Assembly: GCA_964017045.1 (NCBI GenBank)
Contig: OZ024808.1
Location: 25,226,396-25,290,395, forward strand
Source: Omphiscola glabra
Lineage: Eukaryota; Mollusca; Gastropoda; Lymnaeidae
Direction of reading: 5' to 3'
Length of the DNA stretch: 64,000 bases
Part shown: one piece after another, positions 1-12,200 of the stretch
Layout of the letters: each line of letters begins with the position of its first letter
Position numbering within the stretch: position 1 is the first letter of the stretch
Notes under the pieces: model-generated
What the model was told of the DNA's origin: nothing
The model's input: only the letters and a program-made list of their open reading frames with translations
The model's database searches: none
Made by a program: the position numbers and the translations under genes

Positions 1-2263
1 TCCTCAGTACTGCTCTTTGAGTGACAATTGCTTCTCCTGACATTCCATCAGTACTGCTCTTTGAGTGACAATTGCTTCTCCTGACATTCCTCAGTACTGC
101 TCTTTGAGTGACAATTGCTTCTCCTGACATTCCATCAGTACTGCTCTTTGAGTGAAAATTGCTTCTCCTGACATTCCTCAGTACTGCTCTTTGAGTGACG
201 ATTGCTTCTCCTGACATTCCATCAGTACTGCTCTTTGAGTGACAATTGCTTCTCCTGACATTCCATCAGTACTGCTCTTTGAGTGACAATTGCTTCTCCT
301 GACATTCCTCAGTACTGCTCTTTGAGTGACAATTGCTTCTCCTGACATTCCATCAGTACTGCTCTTTGAGTGACAATTGCTTCTCCTGACAGTCCATCAG
401 TACTGCTCTTTGAGTGACAATTGCTTCTCCTGACAGTCCATCAGTACTGCTCTTTGAGTGACAATTGCTTCTCCTGACAGTCCATCAGTACTGCTCTTTG
501 AGTGACAATTATTGCTTCTCCTGACAGTCCATCAGTACTGCTCTTTGAGTGACAATTATTGCTTCTCCTGACATTCCATCAGTACTGCTCTTTGAGTGAC
601 AATTGCTTCTCCTGACAGTCAATCAGTACTGCTCTTTGAGTGACAATTATTGCTTCTCCTGACATTCCATCAGTACTGCTCTTTGAGTTACAATTGTTGC
701 TTCTCCTGACATTCCATCAGTACTGCTCTTTGAGTGACAATTATTGCTTCTCCTGGCATTCCATCAGTACTGCTCTTTGAGTGACAATTATTGCTTCTCC
801 TGACATTCCATCAGTACTGGTCTTTGAGTGACAATTGCTTCTCCTGACAGTCCATCAGTACTTCTCTTTGAGTGACAATTGCTTCTCCTGACATTCCATC
901 ACTACTGCTCTTTGAGTGACAATTATTGCTTCTCCTGACATTCCATCAGTACTGCTCTTTGAGTGACAATTGCTTCTCCTGACATTCCATCAGTACTGCT
1001 CTTTGAGTGACAATTATTGCTTCTCCTGACATTCCATCAGTACTGCTCTTTGAGTGACAATTATTGCTTCTCCTGACATTCCTCAGTACTGGTCTTTGAG
1101 TGACAATTATTGCTTCTCCTGACATTCCATCAGTACTGCTCTTTGAGTGACAATTATTGCTTCTCCTGACATTCCTCAGTACTGGTCTTTGAGTGATAAT
1201 TGCTTCTCCTGACATTCCATCAGTACTGCTCTTTGAGTGACAATTATTGCTTCTCCTGACATTCCTCAGTACTGCTCTTTGAGTGACAATTGCTTCTCCT
1301 GACATTCCATCAGTACTGCTCTTTGGGTGACAATTATTGCTTCTCCTGACATTCCATCAGTACTGCTCTTTGAGTGACAATTATTGCTTCTCCTGACATT
1401 CCATCAGTACTGCTCTTTGAGTGACAATTGCTTCTCCTGACATTCCATCAGTACTGCTCTTTGAGTGACAATTATTGCTTCTCCTGACATTCCATCAGTA
1501 CTGCTCTTTGAGTGACAATTATTGCTTCTCCTGACATTCCATCAGTACTGCTCTTTGAGTGACAATTATGTTGCTTCTCCTGACATTCCTCAGTACTGGT
1601 CTTTGAGTGACAATTATTGCTTCTCCTGACATTCCATCAGTACTGCTCTTTGAGTGACAATTATTGCTTCTCCTGACATTCCTCAGTACTGGTCTTTGAG
1701 TGATAATTGCTTCTCCTGACATTCCATCAGTACTGCTCTTTGAGTGACAATTATTGCTTCTCCTGACATTCCTCAGTACTGCTCTTTGAGTGACAATTGC
1801 TTCTCCTGACATTCCATCAGTACTGCTCTTTGAGTGACAATTATTGCTTCTCCTGACATTCCATCAGTACTGGTCTTTGAGTGATAATTGCTTCTCCTGA
1901 CATTCCATCAGTACTGCTCTTTGAGTGACAATTGCTTCTCCTGACAGTCCATCAGTACTGCTCTTTGAGTGATAATTGCTTCTCCTGACATTCCATCAGT
2001 ACTGCTCTTTGAGTGACAATTGCTTCTCCTGACAGTCCATCAGTACTGCTCTTTGAGTGATAATTGCTTCTCCTGACATTCCATCAGTACTGCTATTTGA
2101 GTGAAAATTGCTTTACTTGACATTCCATCAGTGCTGCTCTTTGAGTGACAATTGCTTTTCTTGTCATTCCATCAGTACTGCTCTTTGAGTAACAATTGCT
2201 TTTCTTGTCATTCCATCAGTACTGCTCTTTGAGTGATAATTGCTTTTCTTGACATTCCATCAG
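1..2263. repeat. 42-47-bp minisatellite ending at exon 1 acceptor
   Basis: About 50 head-to-tail units, each containing TCAGTACTGCTCTTTGAGTG and CTTCTCCTGACATTCC. Units vary by a 2-bp loss (CCTCAG against CCATCAG) and by ATT insertion. The last units drift (CTTTTCTTGACATT) and the final CCATCAG is the acceptor of the exon at 2264. A block of several units is duplicated at an offset of about 505 bp (about 1081-1203 and 1586-1708). The ORFs inside are repeat artefacts. The array continues beyond the window start. Confidence 0.97.
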
Positions 2264-2335
2264 TACTGCTTTGCTGAGAAGAGACTGAATGCTGCACTAC
2301 ATGAGTACTTCAACTTGGGCTGCGAAAAAACAATG
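2264..2335 (+). CDS. Gene 1 exon 1 in window: first half of Ly6/uPAR-like module
   Basis: Seventy-two bases (24 codons, phase 0 to 0) open with Tyr-Cys and contain the stretch FNLGCEKTM before a GTGAGT donor. The acceptor CCATCAG is preceded by a pyrimidine-rich tract that is itself the last unit of the 1-2263 minisatellite. It joins in phase to exon 2, giving C-x-K-T-M-L-C. The exon is short, so the call rests on the splice sites, the phase and the cysteine spacing. Confidence 0.6.
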
Positions 2336-5300
2336 GTGAGTCTTAGCCTATCAAAATTTAAGCTAACTCTGAAAATACCATGTGATATAATATAGACTGA
2401 TGTATAGACAAGTGTATATATTAATATGTAGACTTGTATATAGAGTGTTACGTAGACTGATGTATACAGTTTTATACGAAAATTGTTATTTCTTTGTGGG
2501 CAAAACTCGACAATGTCGCATACATATTCATTATCTAAAAGTAAAAATAGCCATTCGCAAAACTGCGTCCGTCAATTAACTCCAATAAGATCAAATTTAG
2601 ATATAGTCCGGTATGTTCATGTTCACTGAAGGCATTTCAAAGTACAAACAGAAATACATTTATCCCATTTAGCTTTGATAACCACATTGTCTTAACGAGG
2701 ACGTAATTTTGTTACTGGGATGACAAAGTGTACAAATAGCGTTATTATTAGTATTTCAAATTGTTGCAGGCCATTCGCAAGGGTCGTAGAATTTATTTGC
2801 CCCCTCTTTCAACTTGATCTTAGCTTTGTGACGTATTGGGAAATGGTGATGGTATCATCGGTAAGAGGAGCAACACGAAGTCACGCCCAACTGGTGACAG
2901 ACACAGGCGCGACGTGACGCTCTGCACCAGGTGTTGTCTGACAGATAACTGCAATCAAGATATCTGTGCTGATGCAGGTGACGAGCTGTAGAAATATTTG
3001 ACAGATGGTGTGAAATTGATTTTTTTTTTTTAAATATAATATAATAATTACATGCAAGAACAAGAAATGTGTTTTCCAAAATATCCACAGACACTAACTT
3101 TAAATTCATCTATTATTTAATATTGGCCCCCACCCTTTCCCTCCCCACCAAACAGCAAATACACCGTCTTGAAAAAAGAGCTTTAATTATGATTATGTGT
3201 GGTTCCTTTGGTTGAGAATAAACCCTGCAGTTATCCTTTATTTTTTATGGGAAGACATAAATCTATAGGTCCCAAACACAAAGTGATTTAATTCTTTATA
3301 TATATATATATATGCCTGTGCTAGTTTTAAAGATTTAAATACGTTCGGATTCTTAAAAACTATCATTTTTATGTTCTGTTATTTTACGGAAATCGAATAC
3401 ATTGAAATGTGAAAAAAATTTATATATCAACTTTTATTTTTGTAAAAGTTTATGTATTATTATTATAAATTACAAATACGTTTTAAGTTACTTCTAAAGA
3501 ACTATCTTAAGAGTTTTGTATTTCTTTTGAAAGTTATGAAAAAAAATATATGATCAAATAACTACAACATAATCACATTTATCGGGAAAACTCAAACATC
3601 ATTTGTTTAGTACATTTTTAGTGCGTTGTTAATATTGCAAAATAAAATTAAAATTAATTTGTTTTAAATAAACACGCCAATGACAATTTAGCGTGAATTT
3701 CTTATTTTACCCAAAACCCTTAATTTTTTTTTAAATTTAATAAACACGCGTTACAAAACTGATAATGTATTTTCCCCTTCTTAAAAGTAAAATTTATAAA
3801 TATAATTGAATGATTTTAAAATTGTTAATAAAACACACACATTTTAGCTTTGTATTTTTAACATTTAGTACGTTTTTCATATTTTTAATTCACAAAATAT
3901 ACTTTTATTAAATTTATAACGTGATAGAAACTTAAACTTTAAATATGCTTCTAATAAGAAAATGCCATTTAAGTCAATGGCATTTACTAATCCATTTATA
4001 ACTCATCCAAATAAGAACAAACTCTATGAAGTGCAAAATATGTTAGTTTTGGAATGGAAAGGACTACAATCCAGTGGAAGATTTTATTAGTTATATTCAA
4101 ATCTGGGCCGGGGGGGGGGCATTTTCCCCAGGCAGCACAAGATACGTCTCAGAAAAAAATGAATGCATTTGATAAATAATTTAAATTCTTTAGTAGGGCC
4201 TACAATTTGGAAGTAGGAAATAGGATGTGTAAATTTTTATGTGTATGACAATATATTTAAATCTCATGGTATTACATTTGTGAAAATAGAGATGTTACAT
4301 TCTCTTTTTACAAAAAGCATTTGTTTACCAAAAATAGTTCAAGGGCACGAAAAGGGGTCAATATAAATTATTCCTCTAGCGTAGTAATCGCCCCTCAATT
4401 AACGTCTTTAGTGACAAAAGTGATATAATGTGTAATAATTTAGATTGGGTAATTTAACTTAATATTTAGAGTGTAAAAAGTAGTTTAGCGCATAAAAGAG
4501 AGTAATGCAGGCGTATAATATATTGCAGATAAATACTTTTCAAAACGTTATGATGTTAGAAGCGTACATATCATTACAGAGATACTTTTTTTAAAGTTAG
4601 GAATTGTGATGAGTATTTGCAATAGCGGGTAGAAATTATCGCAAAGGACCTACCATTATTATCCCGATAACATCGGGTCATATATTCTAGTTATTTCATA
4701 TTTAAATTGAGCCTAAATTCCGTATAACAATAGAAAATATTACGCACCAAATGCACGTGCGATATTCTTAAGAATCTCATTGAGCGCAGCTGTCGGTAAT
4801 TTTATTTTGCACGCTTTTCAACTCACCATTACTCCATAATTTCATTTTAACCAGAGAATTATATTGATTGATGAAATCATTTGATCGAAAACATACTACA
4901 GTAGCACTATGAAGACCTTCTCTTAGTCAGGGCCGGCCTTAGGCCACTGCAACCTATGCGGCCGCATTGGGCTCCGCACTTTCATAGGCTCCGCCCCGAA
5001 TTTATTTTCTAATACAAAATCTTAATTTTCACTTAATATCCTTATTCCTACCCAGACTGGGCCCCGCGCAATCCGTTTCGCATAGGGCCCCGCAATTATT
5101 AGGGTCGGCCCTGCTCTTAGTAGCTATACAATATGTCATTGACTGAAGTTCCAACTCTGGAGCAGCTAACATGTCTGCATATTTCCCCAGTTGAAAAGCC
5201 TCCGGAGACCATCCCGTCTTCCTCTGACCTGTATGTCCGGCTCATTAGTGGCTCGAACGCCTACGAGGGGACAGTGGAGGTTTACTTCAACGGTCAATGG

Positions 5301-6200
5301 GGCAGTATATGCGATGACCAGTGGACTACGAATGACGCCAAAGTCGTCTGCAGCATGCTCGGATATGAGGGGTAAGACATGGAGGAAAGAGGTGGAGGGA
5401 AGGGTGCAGTTCAGTTGTTTTTTTTTTTAATCTTTGGAAGCACAAACTAATCAGAATAACAAAACAATATATAATTTACTTGCTGTAATGGCGAGATTTT
5501 GTTCTTTAAAGACCTCACAACCAGACCCAGAGCAACATGACGCGACCTGTCTGTGAGATCAACTATCTCCACAACCACAAGAATATCTGCTCTCCTCAAT
5601 TACAAGAATAGCTGCTATCCTCAATTACAAGAATATCTGCTATCCACAATTACAAGAATAGCTGCTATCCTCAATTACAAGAATATCTGCTATCCACAAT
5701 TACAAGAATATTAGATATCGACAATCACAAGAATATCTCCTATCCACAATTACAAGAATATTAGATATCAAAAATCACAAGAATATCTGCTATCCACAAT
5801 TACAAGAATATATGCTATCCACAATCACAAGAATATCTGCTATCCACAAGTACAAGAATATAAAATATCGACAATCACAAAAATATCTGCTATCCACAAT
5901 TACAAGAATATCTGCTATCCACAAGTACAAGAATATTAGATATCCACAATCACAAGAATATATGCTATCCACAATTACAAGAATATCTGCTATCTACAAT
6001 TACAAGAATATCAGCTATCTTTAAAACCTATTTAAGCTGTATATAGAAAGTATGTTTCCATTTTAAATGACCAGACAACAAGAGAACGCATTGGTTAAAT
6101 GTCTGCGAGTAATCGCAGAGAACAATGAATTTTTTAAAAATTTAATAATTCATTTTCTGACAACCCCATAATGAAGTGCATGGTTCCGCCAAGTTTATTT

Positions 6201-6258
<58 letters not shown>

Positions 6259-9200
6259 CTGTTTTCAAGTTTAGTACACTACCAATTTCTTTATTATATC
6301 CAGCTGTCTCTCTGCCGGTATAGCGAATTGTCCCTTGTTTTTGGGTGACCGTATCAGCACTTAATCATTAAAACGCACCAAAAAGTATATGGTCTAACAA
6401 AGTTCTTCAAAACATGAATATTCAGTCAAATGGACACGATTTTAAATAATAGCATCTTTTGTAACAAATTCATATTTACTGGCATTACTTGTGTAACACT
6501 GTCATATTTACTGGCATTACTTGTGTAACACTGTCATATTTAATGGCATTACTTGTGTAACATAGTCATATTTAATGGCATTACTTGTGTAACATAGTCA
6601 TATTTAATGGCATTACTTGTGTAACACTGTCATATTTAATGGCATTACTTGTGTAACACTGTCATATTTAATGGCATTACTTGTGTAACATAGTCATATT
6701 TACTGGCATTACTTGTGTAACACTGTCATATTTAATGGCATAACTTGTGTAACACTGTCATATTTAATGGCATTACTTGTGTAACATAGTCATATTTAAT
6801 GGCATTACTTGTGTAACACTGTCATATTTAATGGCATTACTTGTGTAACACTGTCATATTTAATGGCATTACTTGTGTAACATAGTCATATTTAATGGCA
6901 TTACTTGTGTAACACTGTCATATTTAATGACATTACTTGTGTAACACTGTCATATTTACTGGCATTACGTGTGTAACACTGTCAAATTTAATGGCATTAC
7001 TTGTGTAACATAGTCATATTTAATGGCATTACTTGTGTAACATAGTCATATTTAATGGCATTACGTGTGTAACATAGTCATATTTAATGGCATTACTTGT
7101 GTAACATAGTCATATATAATGGCATTACTTGTGTAACATAGTCATATTTAATGGCATTACTTGTGTAACATAGTCATATTTAATCACATTACGTGTGTAA
7201 CACTGTCATATTTAATCACATTACGTGTGTAACACTGTCATATTTAATGGCATTACTTGTGTAACACTTTCATATTTACTGGCATTACTTGTGTAACATA
7301 GTCATATTTAATGGCATTACTTGTGTAACATAGTCATATTTAATGGCATTACTTGTGTAACATAGTCATATTTAATGACATTACTTGTGTAACAATGTCA
7401 TATTTAATCACATTACTTGTGTAACACTGTCATATTTAATGGCATTACTTGTGTAACACTGTCATATTTACTGGCATTACTTGTGTAACACTGTCATATT
7501 TAATGGCATTACTTGTGTAACATAGTCATATTTAATGACATTACTTGTGTAACATAGTCATATTTAATGACATTACTTGTGTAACATAGTCATATTTAAT
7601 GGCATTACTTGTGTAACACTGTCATATTTAATGGCATTACTTGTGTAACACTGTCATATTTAATGGCATTACTTGTGTAATATAGTGATATTTAATGACA
7701 TTACTTGTGTAACACTGTCATATTTAATGGCATTACTTGTGTAACACTGTCATATTTAATGGCATTACTTGTGTAACATAGTGATATTTAATGACATTAC
7801 TTGTGTAACATAGTCATATTTAATGGCATTACTTGTGTAACACTGTCATATTTAATGGCATTACTTGTGTAACACTGTCATATTTAATGGCATTACTTGT
7901 GTAACATAGTGATATTTAATGGCATTACTTGTGTAACACTGTCATATTTAATGGCATTACTTGTGTAACATAGTCATATTTAATGACATTACTTGTGTAA
8001 CATAGTCATATTTAATGACATTACTTGTGTAACATAGTCATATTTAATGGCATTACTTGTGTAACACTGTCATATTTAATGGCATTACTTGTGTAACATA
8101 GTCATATTTAATGACATTACTTGTGTAACATAGTCATATTTAATGACATTACTTGTGTAACATAGTCATATTTAATGGCATTACTTGTGTAACACTGTCA
8201 TATTTAATGGCATTACTTGTGTAACACTGTCATATTTAATGACATTACTTGTGTAACATAGTCATATTTAATGGCATTACTTGTGTAACATAGTGATATT
8301 TAATGGCATTACTTGTGTAACACTGTCATATTTAATGGCATTACTTGTGTAACACTGTCATATTTAATGCCATTACTTGTGTAACACTGTCATATTTAAT
8401 GGCATTACTTGTGTAACACTGTCATATTTAATGGCATTACTTGTGTAATATAGTCATATTTAATGGCATTACTTGTGTAACATAGTGATATTTAATGGCA
8501 TTACTTGTGTAACATAGTGATATTTAATGGCATTACTTGTGTAACACTGTCATATTTAATGGCATTACTTGTGTAACATAGTCATATTTAATGGCATTAC
8601 TTATGTAACATAGTCATATTTAATGACATTACTTGTGTAACATAGTGATATTTAATGGCATTACTTGTGTAACACTGTCATATTTAATGGCATTACTTGT
8701 GTAACATAGTGATATTTAATGGCATTACTTGTGTAACATAGTCATATTTAATGACATTACTTGTGTAACATAGTCATATTTAATCGCATTACTTGTGTAA
8801 CACTGTCATATTTAATGGCATTACTTGTGTAACATAGTGATATTTAATGGCATTACTTGTGTAACATAGTCATATTTAATGGCATTACTTGTGTAACATA
8901 CTCATTTTAATGACATTACTTGTGTAACATAGTGATATTTAATGGCATTACTTGTGTAACACTGACATATTTAATGGCATTACTTGTGTAACATAGTGAT
9001 ATTTAATGGCATTACTTGTGTAACACTGTCATATTTAATGGCATTATTTGTGTAACATAGCCATATTTAATGGCATTACTTGTGTAACACTGTCATATTT
9101 AATGGCATTACTTGTGTAACACTGTCATATTTAATGGCATTACTTGTGTAACATAGTCATATTTAATGGCATTACTTGTGTAACACTGTCATATTTAATG

Positions 9201-12200
9201 GCATTACTTGTGTAACACTGTCATATTTAATGGCATTACTTGTGTAACACTGTCATATTTAATGGCATTACTTGTGTAACACTGTCATATTTAATGGCAT
9301 TACTTGTGTAACACTGTCATATTTAATGGCATTACTTGTATAACACTGTCATATTTAATGGAATTACTTGTGTAACACTGTCATATTTAATGGCATTACT
9401 TGTGTAACACTGTCATATTTAATGGCATTACTTGTGTATCATAGTCATATTTAATGGCATTACTTGTGTAACACTGTCATATTTAATGGCATTACTTGTG
9501 TAACACTGTCATATTTAATGGCATTACTTGTGTAACATAGTCATATTTAATGGCATTACTTGTGTAACATAGTCATATTTAATGGCATTACTTGTGTAAC
9601 ACTGTCATATTTAATGGCATTACTTGTGTAACATAGTCATATTTAATGGCATTACTTGTGTAACACTGTCATATTTAATGGCATTACTTGTGTAACAATG
9701 TCATATTTAATCACATTACTTGTGTAACACTGTCATATTTAATGGCATTACTTGTGTAACACTGTCATATTTACTGGCATTACTTGTGTAACACTGTCAT
9801 ATTTAATGGCATTACTTGTGTAACATAGTCATATTTAATGACATTACTTGTGTAACATAGTCATATTTAATGACATTACTTGTGTAACATAGTCATATTT
9901 AATGGCATTACTTGTGTAACACTGTCATATTTAATGGCATTACTTGTGTAACACTGTCATATTTAATGGCATTACTTGTGTAATATAGTGATATTTAATG
10001 ACATTACTTGTGTAACACTGTCATATTTAATGGCATTACTTGTGTAACACTGTCATATTTAATGGCATTACTTGTGTAACACTGTCATATTTAATGGCAT
10101 TACTTGTGTAACACTGTCATATTTAATGGCATTACTTGTGTAACACTGTCATATTTAATGGCATTACTTGTGTAACACTGTCATATTTAATGGCATTACT
10201 TGTGTAACATTGTCATATTTAATGGCATTACTTGTGTAACACTGTCATATTTAATGGCATTACTTGTGTAACACTGTCATATTTAATGGCATTACTTGTG
10301 TAACATAGTCATATTTAATGGCATTACTTGTGTAACACTGTCATATTTAATGGCATTACTTGTGTAACACTGTCATATTTAATGGCATTACTTGTGTAAC
10401 ATTGTCATATTTAATGGCATTACTTGTGTAACACTGTCATATTTAATGGCATTACTTGTGTAACACTGTCATATTTAATGGCATTACTTGTGTAACATAG
10501 TCATATTTAATGGCATTACTTGTGTAACACTGTCATATTTAATGGCATTACTTGTGTAACACTGTCATATTTAATGGCATTATTTTGTGGTTGACTTCCA
10601 GAAATGGGGCACAGTCTATCAACGGTGGTGTGTTCATTCCTGGTCAAAACAGGATCTGGCTGAGCAATGTAAAGTGCGTGGGGAGTGAGTCCAACCTGTA
10701 CCAATGTCCACATGATCAGTGGGGCGTGACCACCTGCATCCACAACCATGACGCGGGTGTCATGTGTTCGTCTGGTCAGTACTATGTGATGCCTGCCATT
10801 TATTTTTCAAAGTTGACCAACCACCATAGTGGGGGTGGACGTAGTGAGACTGTACCTGAGAACGGACACTACCATAGTGGTGGTGGACGTATTGAGACTG
10901 TACCTGAGAACGGACACTACCATAGTGAGGCTGGACGTAGTGAGACTCTGAGAACGGACACTACCATAGTGATGCTGAATGCAGTGAGACTCTGAGAACG
11001 GACACCGCCATAGATTATTTCAATTAAAATAATTTTTCATACGGTAATTTAATTCTGTTCTTCAAACTCTCCTCCTTTGGTTGTATTTTGTTTCGCCCCC
11101 CCCCCCCAAAATCACAATCCCCCACCCGCCTACGCCGCGCCCCTACTCTACAGGTGACACAATTCCCTGGACACAATTCACTGGACACAATTCACTGGTT
11201 GTGGTCACGGCTCTCAGCATGATGGGGCTAACAGCGAGTCATAGTTTTTGAGTCTCCTCTCAAATCATTTGACAAAGGACAATACAGCGAATAGCTACTC
11301 TGAGAGAAATCATGCAGCGCAAATTGACAGTATTAAGTTAAACAGAAAAATAAAGCTCTTTACTTTAATAATATATTAATAGTTTTGAGTTATTGAGTCG
11401 GTGTACGATGCAGAAATCTAAAATGAAACTGATCACCGATTACCAAAACAGGCATTCCTTAAAAGGTCACAAAACAGATTTTCGCTTAACTCAGTGGTTC
11501 TCAACCTTCCTAATGCCGCGACCCTTTAACACAGTTCTTCATGTTGTGACGACCCCCAACCACAAAAGTTATTTCGTTGCTTCTTCATAACTGTGGTGTC
11601 TATGTGTTTTCGGAAGGTCTTAGGCGACACCCCCCCCCCCCGTAAAGGGTTATTCGATCCCCACAGGGGTCGCGACCCACAAGTTGAGAACCGCTGACTT
11701 ATCTCATTAACAGTTACTCCCGAGGATGACGTCATCTTCCTCCTGGACACCGGCATCGGGGGCATGATTTTCCGAATGAACCTTAGGACGCAATCGTTCA
11801 CCCCGATTCCCTTGAGCCAGCTCTACGCACCTGTCAGTTTTGACTACGACCCCAGCATGGGACGCCTCTACTTTGTAGACGACCGCCTGGCGCAGATAGT
11901 GAGCATGAAGTACGACGGCACGGACATCAGGAACATCCTACAGCTGGACATAAGTAAGTTTCGGTTCATTACGTTTCTTTCATATTTCGAACAGCGTTAA
12001 TCTGGTTCGGATTTAAGATTATCCAAAGTAGACTGCAAATTATTGGAAAAATTAAATCGCTAAACTTCTCTCTGTCTATTCACACCTTCGACAACTTCGC
12101 TTCTCCGCAGACGGGCGTATTCTTTCTGTCCTAAAGACTAGCACAAAAACATACGGTGAACGATCGTTCTCTTTCTGTGCCCCCAATCAATGGTTTTCTC

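Noticed and set aside
1..2263. Possible CRISPR-like array (regular repeats)
   Set aside because: No unique spacers between repeats, eukaryotic context, unit length variable; a minisatellite.
2720..2917. ORF from 2720 as the coding frame around exon 2
   Set aside because: A different frame (exon 2824-2977) carries the conserved cysteines and matches both flanking phases.
6470..10590. Centromeric satellite
   Set aside because: Lies inside an intron between two halves of one SRCR domain, so it is an intronic array rather than centromeric DNA.
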